From Anoplolepis gracilipes (lineage: Eukaryota; Arthropoda; Insecta; Hymenoptera; Formicidae), in assembly GCF_047496725.1 (NCBI RefSeq), contig NC_132971.1:12706501-12770500 (forward strand): a DNA stretch of 64,000 nt, in the 5' to 3' direction. Shown piece after piece: positions 49,071 through 61,500 of the stretch (position 1 is its first letter; every line of letters begins with the position of its first letter). Under the pieces are notes generated by a model that ran no database searches, had not been told where the DNA came from, and worked only from the letters and a program-made list of their open reading frames with translations. The translations under genes were made by a program, and so were the position numbers.

Positions 49071-50395
49071 TCTTCAGGGTCCGGTTCAGCTTCGGGTCCG
49101 CACTTCACCGCACGCTGCACTACCACACTACACGATAATCGGTTACGAGACGCGCGCGCACGACACGATCATCGCCTCCGTGAAAAATTGTCTCTCTTGT
49201 CGCTCTCGGGACAGCACCACCTTCTCCCTTGCCAGCGGAAACCCACGAGAGGAAATATGGCCGAGCCTCGGCCCCGAAACCGCCACTACGGCGCTACAGG
49301 GCTTCCTTCGAATCGTGCGCTGTCCGATGCGTCTGTCCACGTGACACGCGCATCGCGCGCTTATTTGCATCCGTTGTGCGCGCGGAACACTCCTCCTATT
49401 ACCGCGTATATTATCGATGCGTAACTGTCAAAATTATTAGAATGAGTCGAAAAACAGAAGCAATAAAATATAACTGTAAATCGGTATATCGGTTATAGAA
49501 ATAAAAATGATTGGGCAAACGTAACGTTGATAATATGAACGCATTGACGCGCGCTAAAAACCAACAGCCAATCGTTGCTAACCAATCATATCGACGTTAC
49601 TCGTTATTTCCGGAAGAATGGCGGATTGATTGGTCATCCTGTGAACTGTGAATCACGTGATACCGCATGTAGGAGCCTTAGGGTGAAATCACATGGTGCG
49701 GAATGGAAATACGGAATAGAGAGTGCGTCATAGAAACAGCCAATCAGAGCTTTGCCGCAAGGTCTACTTAAGCTCTGATTGGCTGTTTCTATGACGCATT
49801 TTCTATTTCGTACTTCTATTCCGCACCATGTGACTTTACCTTCAATATTGGCATTTGGCATTTAACAGTTGGCAGTTTGGCGCTATTTGCTATTTGGTGG
49901 TTTGGCGTTTAGCAATCGATAGCGATATCGACAGTTTTATTGGTTTTATTTATATTGTTTATACAAGGTATGTGAATAGAAACATTTATTAATTCAATGA
50001 TAGAAGAATTATAATATATATTTTATGTATTTCTTTTTTTTTATTTTCAAAAAGAGTGAAATATTTATACAAAAGTGTTTGCTGTGTTTTAATAATTATT
50101 TTTTTCTAACCTATATTGAAAATGTTTAATATTATTATATTATAATAAAAATATATTATAGATTGTTTATTTTTTATAAAAAGAAAGAAAATTTAAATAT
50201 TTTCATATATACGCAATTTTATATATTTGTGTTAATTTTTTAAATATTTGATAGAATAATAAAAAATATTCTTGAATACATTGCATTCTTGAATCTCTCT
50301 TGAAATTTTAGAAAATTGACATATATGTATATAGATATCTTGTATAGAATAATATTACTGAATAATTAATCTTAATCATTTAAATAATTATCTAG
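49071..50395. promoter_or_regulatory. Divergent promoter region of Nup153 and NELF-C/D
   Basis: CpG-rich near the Nup153 start, then several CCAAT/ATTGG elements (about 49567-49635) and an ATGGCGG YY1-like motif at about 49618. A TTTGGC/TTTGG repeat cluster lies at about 49850-49912. The NELF-C/D ATG follows directly after an acceptor (TTATCTAG), so that gene has an untranslated first exon. ACAAGGTATGTG at about 49965-49975 is the likely donor. Exact start sites are not determined. Confidence 0.6.
49681..49840. mobile_element. ~160-bp near-perfect palindrome in the shared promoter
   Basis: Arms of about 70 bases: the left runs GGGTGAAATCACATGGTGCG; the complement of the right runs GGTAAAGTCACATGGTGCGG. 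Both continue through GTCATAGAAACAGCCAATCA and GAGCTT. The centre is only ~15 bases. A palindromic MITE is likely; no clear target duplication. Each arm carries a CCAAT box. Confidence 0.8.
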
Positions 50396-52550
50396 ATGGA
50401 ATCCGATTACGATGAAGATCGTAGTGGTTGGGGAGATGAGATGAATCGAAGTACCGATGAGTGCGGTGGAGAAGATACATTTGATAATCCGCAAGAAGTA
50501 CTAAATGAATGTCTAGATAAATTCAAAACACCAGATTACATAATGGAGCCTGGCATTTTTGCCCAACTTAAACGATACTTTCAAGCTGGAGGAAATCCTG
50601 AACAAGTCATTGAATTATTGTCCAAGAATTATACAGCTTGCGCACAAATGGCAAACCTTCTTGCAGAATGGCTGATTCTTGCCGGGGTAAAAGTTACTGA
50701 TGTGCAAGCAATGGTTGAAAATAATTTGAAGGATATGATCCTCAAAACTTTCGATCCCAAGAAAGCAGACAAAATCTTTACAGAAGAGGGTGAAACTCCT
50801 GCTTGGTTGACCGAAATGATTCAGCATCCCACTTGGCGATCTCTTATTTATAGACTCGCAGAAGAATATCCAGATTGTTTAATGCTAAATTTTACTATCA
50901 AACTTATATCTGATGCTGGATTCCAAGGTGAAATTACAAGTATTTCAACTGCAGCTCAACAAATCGAAGTCTTCTCACGCGTATTAAAGACCGCAATTGC
51001 TGGGTTTCTTGAAAATACAGAAAATTGGCAGTCCAGTATACAAGAATGTGCAAAAATGGTGTGTCATGGTCAACACACTTATGTGTATAGTCAAGTTTTG
51101 TTGCAAATTCTTGCACAGGAATCTCGCGGTGGTTTTATGATGAAAAGACTCTCTCAAGAAATTACTAAATGCGCCCAGCAAAATCGACATGATGTTACTC
51201 CAATAACAATGGCTCTGAATGGTGCTGCCAGTAGCCCTGGAGCATGTCAAGCATTAGCATCTATGTTATCAAGAAACACTCTAAATCCTGCTGATATCAA
51301 TGTATTATATAAAAATTATTCTGCAGAACCACCACCTCCTATTGAACTGCTGCGTAACCCACAATTCTTAGGTATGTTGATTATTTAATAGTAATATATA
51401 ATATATAATAATAATAAAAATTATTTATAATAAAATAATAAAAGATCTATGAAAAAATTTTGTACATTACAGAATTACTGGTTGATGCACTTTTTAAACC
51501 TGGTGTTAAAATAAATCCTGAACATAAATCAAAATACATACATTTATTAGCTTATGCAGCAAGTGTATGCGAAACAATTCCTAAAAAGGGCAATACACGT
51601 AAAATTAATAGAGACGAGTTAACATCGACTAGTCAGGCAATTGAGAAAGTACACAATATATGTAATATAAATAAAGGATCAACCGAATTAATATCAGAGT
51701 TGCACACTCTATATCAATGCATACGGTAGATTGACTTTTAATATATATATGTTATGAAAAAGAAAATATTTTGTATTATAGATTTACCAATATATTTTTT
51801 ATTGTAGATTTCCTGTTGTAAGTGTGGGTGTAATTCGGTGGGTAGAGTGCACTGTAACAGAACCGTCATACTTCAAATTGTGTACAGAGCATTGCCCTGT
51901 ACACCTTGCTTTACTAGACGAAGTCGTAGTCTGTCATTCTCTGTTGCACACAAAAGTATTAAACTTACTTGTGCATTTATTTGAAAGCAAACAAGATGAA
52001 TTAGAGATACTTGTACAGGTAAGTACAAAGTCTTCAAATAATATTAAAAACAAAAACCTACAATGTTTTAATGCATAATTTTTCTACAGCTGGAAATGAA
52101 AAAGATGTTAATTGATAGAATGGTGAACTTGCTGAGCAGAGGCTGTGTAGTACCTGTTGTATGCTATATTAAGCAATGTTGGCAACGTGGAGATACAGAT
52201 GTATCTCTAATTAGATATTTTGTCACAGAGGTAAATTATAATTGTTTTTTTTTTTAATATAATTTATAATATATTAATATTTTATTATAATGAGTTTGTA
52301 ATGTATGTTAGGTTTTAGAAGCAATAGCCCCTCCATATACAGCAGAATTTGTACAATTATTTTTGCCAATGGTAGAAGATGAAGAGATTACTGGAACTAT
52401 GCGTGGAGAAAATGAGAATGATCTAGTTTCAGAATTTATTGGTAAATATAACATTTACAACAAATCACAAATGTTGATAAAAGTATTTTTTACTTACAAA
52501 AAAAATTTTTTTTAGTGCATTGCAAGACACACTGTTCTGTTTTGAGATGA
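50396..52550 (+). CDS. NELF-D: Negative elongation factor C/D (TH1)
   Basis: Exons 50396-51371, 51473-51725, 51808-52018, 52090-52230, 52312-52441 and 52516-52550. Phases join to 581 aa, the usual length of NELF-C/D. The N-terminal acidic start MESDYDEDRSGWGDEM is followed by the TH1 family core, with QLKRYFQAGGNPEQVIELLS, HPTWRSLIYRLAEEYPDCLM, VCHGQHTYVYSQVLLQILAQ and SLLHTKVLNLLVHLFESK. It ends SEFIVHCKTHCSVLR, like the vertebrate EFLVHCK tail. NELF-C/D bridges NELF-A and NELF-B in the complex that, with DSIF, pauses RNA polymerase II near promoters (family knowledge). The gene is divergent from Nup153 and convergent with the ATP synthase gene. Confidence 0.97.
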
Positions 52551-53192
52551 CGTTATAAAAATTAATTACAGGTAGGTTAAATAAAAAAAAAAGAAAATGA
52601 CAATTCAAAGAATGGCTTTACTTTATATGGAAACAGAGATTGTTATATATAATTTGTAGCTATAAACATACTGAATGAATTCTGCATCCATCTAAAATCT
52701 TCACATCTAGGCATTTTCTGAAATAAAGATATATATGTTATATATAGTATATTATAAATATAATAAATTTTTTTAAAGGAAGATGCTTTTTATTAATAAA
52801 ACACAAAAATGTTATTTGCTTAAAAAAAATTTAAATTATATTAAATTTCTAACAATATTATCTTGTGGCAGAAATAAATGATATATTTAAGTATATATTT
52901 TAATATGTTTTAATAATATTGCTTATAATTGCAAAATATAAAGTAATATTGAAAAATTATTAAGTCTCTATAGAATAAATAAAAAAAAAATATAAAAATA
53001 TTAAAAAAAGGAAAACACAAAAACAGGTTGATTATATTACACACAATGGTTAAAAGTTAAATATTTTTTTTCAGAAAATAACTGTCGCACACTTGTATTA
53101 AAAGATAGTAGATAAAAAGTATTCTGTTAAAATAACAAACATTTTTAAATACATGTTTGTAACACAAATCACAGACTTACTGATCATTGTGA
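52551..53192. other. Convergent 3' ends of NELF-C/D and ATP synthase epsilon
   Basis: AT-rich with no ORF. A candidate NELF-C/D polyadenylation signal AATAAA is at 52722-52727. The short gap suggests close or overlapping 3' UTRs. Confidence 0.5.
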
Positions 53193-53734
53193 TTACATCT
53201 TTTCAGCTGTAAAAAAAATATATTGAACATGTAACAAAAGTATAATCAAAAAATAAATTCTATAAAAAAAAAGAAGGAAATAGAAAATGACAAGTATAAA
53301 ATGAATGATGAATAGAATTGTAATAATGAAAGGGTACATACTGATAGGTTTCCCATCCTTCCATTGAGTAAACTTTACATTGACTTCGTCACGTTTGGCA
53401 GCATCTGCCCTCAAGTCAGCTTTCAAAGCTTGTCTGACTAACCTTGCTGCGATCTGAGAGTAATTAATGTAACTGTAACAGGAGAAATGACAATTTTTGT
53501 ACACGTTTACACATTTTCAATTTTCATTATACATATTTATTATTTGACAAATAACATTCTGTAAAGTAATATTCCACGAATATTAACGATCAAAATTTGG
53601 TTATGTAATACTTTCCCGATGAAAACATTTTATATATTTGACATGTAAAATTGCAAAGAAATGAATATAAAATATGAAACGTAGGACGTGAATTAATTTT
53701 CTTACTTTAATCCTGCTTGTCTCCACGCCGACAT
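53193..53734 (-). CDS. ATPsynepsilonL: Mitochondrial ATP synthase subunit epsilon
   Basis: Three coding exons: 53734-53706, 53472-53342 and 53206-53193, total 57 aa. The protein starts MSAWRQAGL, then YINYSQIAARLVRQALKADL, RADAAKRDE, VNVKFTQWKDGKP. This is the small epsilon subunit of the F1 central stalk (ATP5F1E; Drosophila 'stunted' family), which stabilises gamma/delta on the inner mitochondrial membrane. As usual it has no cleaved presequence. The third exon adds only a few residues (about TEKM) before the stop; it is inferred from an acceptor (TTTTACAG) and matching phase and is less certain than the first two. The symbol is approximate: the sequence does not show which fly paralogue is the orthologue. 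Confidence 0.92.
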
Positions 53735-54386
53735 TTTTTGCTAATTATATTTGGAAATCAAACTATTTGATATTAAATGGACAGAGATAAGAGTAGACAG
53801 AAGCTTAAGCAATGTTGCCAATTCGTTTTTCGTTTCAAACCATAGAGTATAAGCAGAGAGAAACCATGGATCAAAAAAGGTGTATTATTCCCGAAGATGC
53901 AGAGGTTGACCAATCAGAGATGGGTCAGAAATTGTCATTGTTCACCTTTCTTCTTACATCAAGTTGTTTAAGCTCTAAACGTTTAAACGCTTTATTTTTA
54001 CACAGGCTTCATCACATAATTTGAAGTAAGGTAAATTTCTGAGATATATTAATTTTACATTTTAAATATTTAATAGTATCCTGCATGCATTTTCTCTGCC
54101 TGATTTTGCATAATTAATTAGCCCAAGTGATAGTTTACAGAATTACTTGGTATAAAAATATATTTGTCTCAAGGTTTTTATTTTTGTCAATTTACATTGT
54201 CTTTTTAAACAATTTTAAATTATTTGCTCTAAATTGGAATGAAATTGTACTTCATCTTATTTATATTTTCCTTTATCTATGCCAAGTTTTATTGCTTCTA
54301 TTAAAAAAAACAGGTTAAACACAGTGCATCAGTTCTGCAACGTGCTATGTTAATCAGTCACTGGATTCTTTGTTATTCATCTTGTG
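53735..54386. promoter_or_regulatory. Divergent promoter of ATP synthase epsilon and porcupine
   Basis: About 650 bases between the two start codons. It contains ACCAATCAGAGATG (CCAAT box) at about 53908. A short plus-strand ORF from 53866 (MDQKRCIIPEDAEVDQSEM) is in-frame for about 50 codons but matches nothing known and is probably 5' leader of porcupine. Confidence 0.45.
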
Positions 54387-56270
54387 ATGGAAGATATAGG
54401 CGCCACAGTCTTCTACAACGACGAAGACGATTGTTTGGACTATGGATGCTTACACAACAATGTCGAATATGATTACGATTACACAGATACAGAGAAGGAA
54501 ACTCTATATGAATTGTATCAGTATTGTCTCAGTCCTAGTCTATACGATACAGGATATAATTTGCTGCCTTTATTGGGCTGCATAATCCTATTTAGATTAT
54601 TTGTTCACATTCGTAAGGTTTTTTTCTCTATATATTATAAATATTACTAATTATTATACTTCTTATGCAGAACATTTTATTTGTGTCATAATTAAAATGA
54701 TTTATATTTCAGGATACATATCAGAAAATATATTTCATGTATTATCAGTAATCATAGGCTTATATATTATCCACCATTATGTGCATGAATCCTTAATTAT
54801 ACTGATTGTATATGTTCTATTTTCTTATGCTATTTTACATGTGCCAAAAAAATGGCATGGTGGTACAGGAGTCTTTTTACCATCTTTTTTGATAATTGCA
54901 TATTGGTATGTCTTATTAGTAAAATATTTTTCAAATTACTTGATGCTTATATTTCAGTAGATAATATTTTAAACTTTTCAGTGAATTATTTATGCAATCA
55001 ATAATATTGCACAAAGTACGCAGTGTAATTATGGTTATGATTATGAAGGGAATTAGTGTCGCCATTGATAAAAGTGATTCGAATACCTTGCCAGATATTT
55101 ATAGTTATATGGGCTACATGTTCTGTGGTGTAACTTGTTTGTTTGGACCATGGACATCCTTTAATGATTATCTATTGTTGCGTTGTTCTAACATTCAGGT
55201 ACATAATCACAAGTTCAATTTTAATATATTATATAAAAATATCTAAAAATATGTTTTTTTTAAAAATAGTGTATCAAATAATGGTTTATACAAATAAAAA
55301 TTTCTATTGCAGACAAAACGGTGGATAATATGTGGCATAGGATATGCCCTTCTTTCTTTCGTCTTCCTAAGCATTTCAAACTGTTGGATGCAGTGGATAT
55401 TTGTAGATAACTCTTGGAAGTTAGTATCTATTGTATTAATTTCACATTTTTGATAAATAATAATCTTTCTATCCAAGTCAACAATGTTTTTTTCATTTTT
55501 TTTAGGTGGTTGATAGCATACAGGGATGCATTGTCTTTTAGAGCATCTCACTACTTCGTATCATTTATAGGTTCGGCATTATTAGTTTTAGGTGGATTTC
55601 CACTTTCATCGTCAATGATAGTTAAACCTTTGTACATTGAATTTCCACACTCTCTTGTACAGGTTGTTATTTATTGGAACATTCCAATGCATTATTGGCT
55701 CAAGACTTGTAAGTATAAATCTTAATTCAAAAGTGCTTATTTTTTTAAGAACAATAAATTATATAATAAAGCTTAAAATGTGTTTGTTATGTGAAAATAA
55801 AGTTTGTCTCAATATTATTTTTCACAGATATCTTCCGTCCAAGCATTAAGACTTTTGGATCGTTTGGTGCAGTGATCATCACATATTTGATAAGCTCTCT
55901 TTTGCACGGATTAAACTTTCAACTAGCAGCCGTGTTACTCAGTCTAGGATTATACACATATGTCGAATTTCAACTTAGAACCATGCTTGCTGACATTTTC
56001 GACGCTTGTATCGCGTCAAAACAGTGTGCCAAACAAAAATGCGTACATAAACATAATTTTTCCAATTGTTGGTGGGTGTTTATAACAAATCTGGCATTCT
56101 CCGGATTGGCGATGTTTCACTTAGCTTATTTAGGTCTCATGTTTGATACGTCCGATCTGCAAGAAACAGGATATAGCTATAGCCATACCATCGATAAGTG
56201 GACTGAACTCGGATTCGCTAGTCATTGGGTAGCTTTGGCTACATATTGTATATATTTTTTAATGAAATAA
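54387..56270 (+). CDS. por: Porcupine, Wnt O-acyltransferase
   Basis: Exons 54387-54612, 54713-54905, 54982-55198, 55313-55419, 55506-55708 and 55828-56270. Phases join to 462 aa, matching the usual ~460. This multi-pass ER membrane enzyme of the MBOAT family attaches palmitoleate to a Wnt serine, which Wnt secretion needs (family knowledge). Many hydrophobic segments are visible. MBOAT landmarks are present: GPWTSFNDYL, SFRASHYFVSFIG, the conserved Asn in VVIYWNIPMHYWL, and the catalytic His in YLISSLLHGLNFQLAAVLLS. The C-terminus KWTELGFASHWVALATYC matches vertebrate PORCN closely. The start ATG at 54387 opens MEDIGATVFYNDEDDC, an acidic cytosolic N-terminus. AATAAA at 56345-56350 is the likely polyadenylation signal. 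Confidence 0.97.
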
Positions 56271-56344
56271 CAAATTTTTGTATTTTTATAATATATGTAA
56301 TTAATTTTGTTAAGGATGATGTACTTAATTCCTTTTTTTATAAA

Positions 56345-56350
56345 AATAAA
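56345..56350 (+). terminator. Polyadenylation signal of porcupine
   Basis: AATAAA 75 bases after the porcupine stop codon. Confidence 0.6.
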
Positions 56351-56988
56351 TCGTTTATATATGTATAAATGAATTTGCAGTTTATTTTAGACAATTTTGT
56401 GTCTATAAAACTTAAAAAAAATTATATATACATATATAATGTTACAAGATGTTTCCAGAAATAGCTCTTTGAGAGAATATTCTACTCATTGTAAGAATGA
56501 AAAATATGAATGTAAGTCTAAAAACGCTTTGTTTCTAAATTATAAATATTTTTTATTTACAATAAATTTTGGTAAAAATACTTTATTAAAGAAATTGTTG
56601 GTGATTTCCTTTCGCATCAATGCATGCTTCGTATTAATAATCTCATGAATTGTTAAAGATGTCCAAAAATTTTCAGAATATTTCGTATTTTGTCACGAAG
56701 CAATAATATGATTTCGAAGCACTTTCACAGTAGCACAGGAGTATCATAAACGAGAATTTTAAAATGTTCCTATGAATAAAAATTTAAAGGATTTAAATCG
56801 ACAGAGCGTGTAAATGTTATTAGTGAATAAAAGGCTAATCTATGAAACGTTAAAACTTGTTTTGCTATATATATATCGTAATTAAATAGAAAGTTAATTG
56901 AATATTATTAATATCGCATATATTTATAACTGATTCTAGAGATCATCCAATTGTCTAACATGGACAATTTATATATATATATAATGTG

Positions 56989-57133
56989 TTAAAATGTTTA
57001 AAAAAATTTAAGTGACAAATATAACACATTTTATAATATTTTAAAATATAATTTATGCGATATGTATTCATAAAAAATGTATTAATTTATGTTATAAAAT
57101 TTATTTGTCACTTAAATTTTTTTAACATTTTGA
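56989..57133. mobile_element. ~145-bp inverted repeat, MITE-like hairpin
   Basis: AAAATGTTTAAAAAAATTTA then AGTGACAAAT at the left pairs with the complement of ATTTGTCACTTAAATTTTTT then AACATTTT at the right. The loop is AT-rich. No target duplication was assigned. Confidence 0.7.
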
Positions 57134-57472
57134 TTAATTTATTAAGAATGTTCTTCAGGAAATCAATATTTGTACGAACAAACGTATAATATTGTGAATT
57201 GAAAGGAAATTAGAAAAATAAAATTAATATTATATATATAATTATATATCTTAATTGATAATTTTAATAAAATAATTCTTATCGTTACATAACATTACGT
57301 GTATCGGTCATATCGGTATATATAATGATATAATAATATATTATTAACTATAGCAGCAAAAAATAATCCGACGATATAACAATGATTGCAATCATAATCA
57401 ACGTGTCATCATAATGTATGATAACAATCGAATGCAATAGTAAAAGGAAGTGAACATATAATTACATATGTA

Positions 57473-57531
<59 letters not shown>

Positions 57532-58127
57532 TGTACAATTTTCGGACGCATCGATAATCATGGACGTGCCATGATTTTTTTATCGTAAAACAAACTTAGC
57601 AAATACGCTGGATTCCCTTAGTTTATCTAAGGATATATATAACAACTGCATTCATGCATGTCCAGAAAGTAACAAATATTTAAGTAAAATAAATCTATTC
57701 TTTCTTATCATTCTCTTACACATTTTATTTGAAACGAAATAAGTACGCAATTGCACGTATTTTTGAGAAATGTAAGAAAATAAACATGAAACAAGCATAA
57801 AAAGAATAGATCTATTAATCGTAAATACAGGTGAAAAGATAATAACAGGAAAGGATAATAACAATATCTGAAATATGTAGTACTTTTTTGACGCGCATAA
57901 ACGTAGTTAAATAAAAATAACAGTAAAGAACGTTCGAAAAATGTGCTTGATATGATAACTGAGACATCCAGTTGCTCTCTTTCTTTTTCTCTATTTGTGT
58001 ACAACTATATACTTAACGATTAATACTAATTAATATTTACAAATCTCAATAAGAGTAAAAAGAATGTAAACCAAAATAGTCCCAATGTTGTTGGTTCGGA
58101 CGTCATCTATACATCTTTTATCTTCTA

Positions 58128-58191
<64 letters not shown>
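57134..58191. other. Gene-free stretch with two long (TA)n microsatellites
   Basis: (TA)n at about 57466-57530 and about 58129-58191. No coding signal was seen between them. Confidence 0.7.
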
Positions 58192-58194
<3 letters not shown>

Positions 58195-58570
58195 GATGTC
58201 TTTTAATTTGTGGAAAACTGTTAATAACAGATTCTTGAAATCATTTGAAGACGATTTTTCCTCAGCGAAAAATGTCGACAGATGTCATCATTTTTTGCAA
58301 GTTTTCAATTTTTGTCATCATATATCTTTACAATTAAACTTTAAATTAAAATTCTATTAGAGTAAACTTTATCTGAAATTAACTGAAGAATGCAGCTTTG
58401 GTAATCTTTTAACTCCAAAAAATTTAGTTTGCGAAAAGCGCCTTTTTTTCAATCGTTTATAATTCGGAAATTATTAATAACTGGACATTTTCGCCGAAGA
58501 AAAATTGTTCTTAAATAATCTCAAGAATCTATCATTAGTAGGTTTTTCACCAATTATAGGGAAGACCCTG
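58192..58570. mobile_element. ~380-bp inverted-repeat element next to a (TA)n tract
   Basis: Starts CAGGATGTCTTTTAATTTG and ends with the complement of CAGGGTCTTCCCTATAATTG. Inside, AGATTCTTGARATYATTT and TTTTTCYTCRGCGAAAA recur inverted for about 100 bases. TATA sits at both borders, as expected for a TA-targeting (Tc1/mariner-type) MITE. Confidence 0.75.
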
Positions 58571-61500
58571 TATATATACTTGAATACTTTTCAATAAAGT
58601 CTAGGAAGTCTAATCTCGCAGGCTTAAAAATATATTATATGTTAGATCGTGGTCCCCATTAAACCATGTCTTCTTATCAATGCATTTAAAGTGCAAATAT
58701 TATGATTCGTGTGAATCCTTTTAAAGTTCAACAAAAAATAGAACTGGTATTTCTTCAAAAACTATATATATAGATATTCCAGGCAAGCTCGCTGCCTTTT
58801 TCGTCTCAAATTCTCGATGTTTAACTTCTCTATCATTTACTTTCGCTAAAGCTATACATATGTATTTAATTGTGATATTAATATAACAATTACGGATGAA
58901 ATAGAAATACAGAGCGAATCGGATTTTAAATGAGGCACAATTCTTCTAATCACTAGAAAGCAGTTACCTATATATATCTATCACTATATACTTTCATTAA
59001 ACGAGTTTAACGCTAATCCGATTCATTTATGTACTAATCCCATTCATCCGCCGTTACTACACTATACATAACTCGAGCTACTTAAATCTATTAAATGTTT
59101 GCAATATCAATAAAAAGAAAATAAAATAGAGCACAGTTTGAGTGATACAGGAAACATACATTCTTGATTCGACTACGAAACTAGATATATTCTATATATT
59201 TTATATGTATAATAAGGCATACATAATATGTATTTCGATTCGCACGTACCACTCTTTGAGACAAATGTGTCTCGATATTACATAAGTTATCTTTTATTTT
59301 TTATTTTATATTTACACTGGAGAAAGGTTTTTTCTCCGAATTCTTGATATCTCGGTTTGATAAAGCGGTGATTATTTCATTCCATTTTTTAAGTACTTAA
59401 CACATTGTATGTAACAATATATTGATAAATGAAATATCTAATAATTGTAAGGGTCATTAGCGCAAGATTTACGAAACTAGCTGTCTGATTTTATTTAGAT
59501 TAATGATTAATATCGATCTCGCATGTCATTAAGAGTTTACAGTGAGAGAGTGTAATAACTTCCCGCGGTATTGGGGAGACAAGAAAGAAAAAAAAGTGAG
59601 ATGAAAAGAGAGAGGATTGATGACATACGTCAGAATTTAATAAGCAAAAAGCGAAGAAAACGCGTGTTCCATTCTTGTCGTGTAAGCTGTAAATAACATT
59701 ATCATGAAGTAATAATTTAACAAATCTATCATTATTTTTTGGTTTAATTTTCATGTTATTTTCTTGTAAATGTCAATTTATTTTTGACGAATTTTGTGAA
59801 AATTCCGATAAAAAAAAACATTTGTTCTTTATCTATTTGGAGAACTATAGAAGATTATTAAATATCACTATATCAAATGCGCAAAAAGTTTAAAAGTAAT
59901 ATTATTAGGCTGATAAACACAAATTAAAATTATAACTTTAATCCTCATTCAAAATTATTCAGTTTAAAAAAAAGATATTTATTCTTTTTAGCAAGACAAT
60001 TTTTTTTTGCGACAGCCGATCGAGTAAAAAATCATGATATCACGTCACGTCGACAGGACGAGTTCTTGCCAACAAGATGGAAAACGAAAAGCAAGAAAAG
60101 GTGAACGAATAATAATAAAATGAAAAGGAGAAACGAACGTGGAATGCGGAGTTGTCGTTGAAATAAACTTCCAACCAGCGTGGACGAATTAGTATCACAA
60201 GTATACATAAATAGCTACCGTGGTACCCCAGAGTGAATATCTATTCAGGAGGATTCCTGTCCCCTGCACTCTTGTCCATTCTTTATTCATTAAAAAAAAA
60301 AATTATTCATTCGTCTGTGAAAACATTGAAATCATGCATTCGGTTTATCGCACGAATCTCTGGCAACACGTGCAATAAATACGCGAAGATTGATAAGAGC
60401 AGCGAACATACAATTAATTCATTAGGCTGCGCAATAATTGTTGCGAAAATTAATGCAAAACAATTAGTTTTTATGACGCGTTTGGTAAATAAAACACCCT
60501 CGATCTTTGCGTTTTGGAAAAGTATCGTGATTTTTTTTTCTATGTAAAAAAATAAAAATAAATTTTTCTAGAACGGGAAAATACATTGATATATATGTGA
60601 CAATATTTTTGTAACTTTTTGCCAAATTAATTAAATTTAACAAATCTAATTTTTTTGTTTTAATTGTCATTAGCGTTATTGCATATATCAATTTATTTTT
60701 GGCGAATTTTACGAAAAATTCTAAAAAAAGTAAAACATTGTTCTTTATTTATCTGTTTGGAAAACTATAGAAGATTATTATAAATCACTATTGAATGCGT
60801 AAAAAGATTAAAAGCAATAATATGATCATACCCTGATAGACACATCAAATTAAAAATATTATAACTTCAATCAGCATTCAACAAAATATTCGATTCTATT
60901 TATTCATATTTTTTAAGGACAATTTCTTTTTAATCTCCGTTATATGTTAAATCTTTATGCTTGGTAGGAATTATATAAATTAAAATATATTAATCGGATT
61001 TACACACAAGAAATATTCGCATAACTTTGGAAAATTTTCTGCGAGAAGATATTATAGTTTTCAATATTCTCACGTACTGATTACTTTTTCATGAACAATA
61101 AGTTATGCTTCGTCATACATGATATAATTCTTATAATTCTTTTCTTACGGAGATATAAATTGAGATATTGAATTTACATTACGTTTTTATTTTCAATTAA
61201 AGAAATAATCACCATTCTATCGACAGGATGACTTTTTCGTAAGAACAGATCTCGCTAGAGGATTGCATCCTAACAATAAGTTTACATTGTAGACTCTTGA
61301 GCTACCGTGTATATAAAGTGTGATAGGACGGAAAGTGTGATGCGCGCATAAAATTCAAACGATTTATGTTGTTCACCTAAAGCACCTTGATATGTTTCTT
61401 TTATGCGTTTTTTTCACCTGTTTTAAGGAATGAAAAGTGACGCGAGATAAGATTCTCGCAAAAAATAATTGAATGATAAAATTGGAATGAGTTCTTATTT

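Noticed and set aside
48515..49424. Several long GC-rich ORFs near the Nup153 start
   Set aside because: They are open frames in CpG-rich, GA-repeat promoter DNA with no recognisable domains. Only the 25-codon minus-strand exon at 48996-49070 joins to Nup153 in phase.
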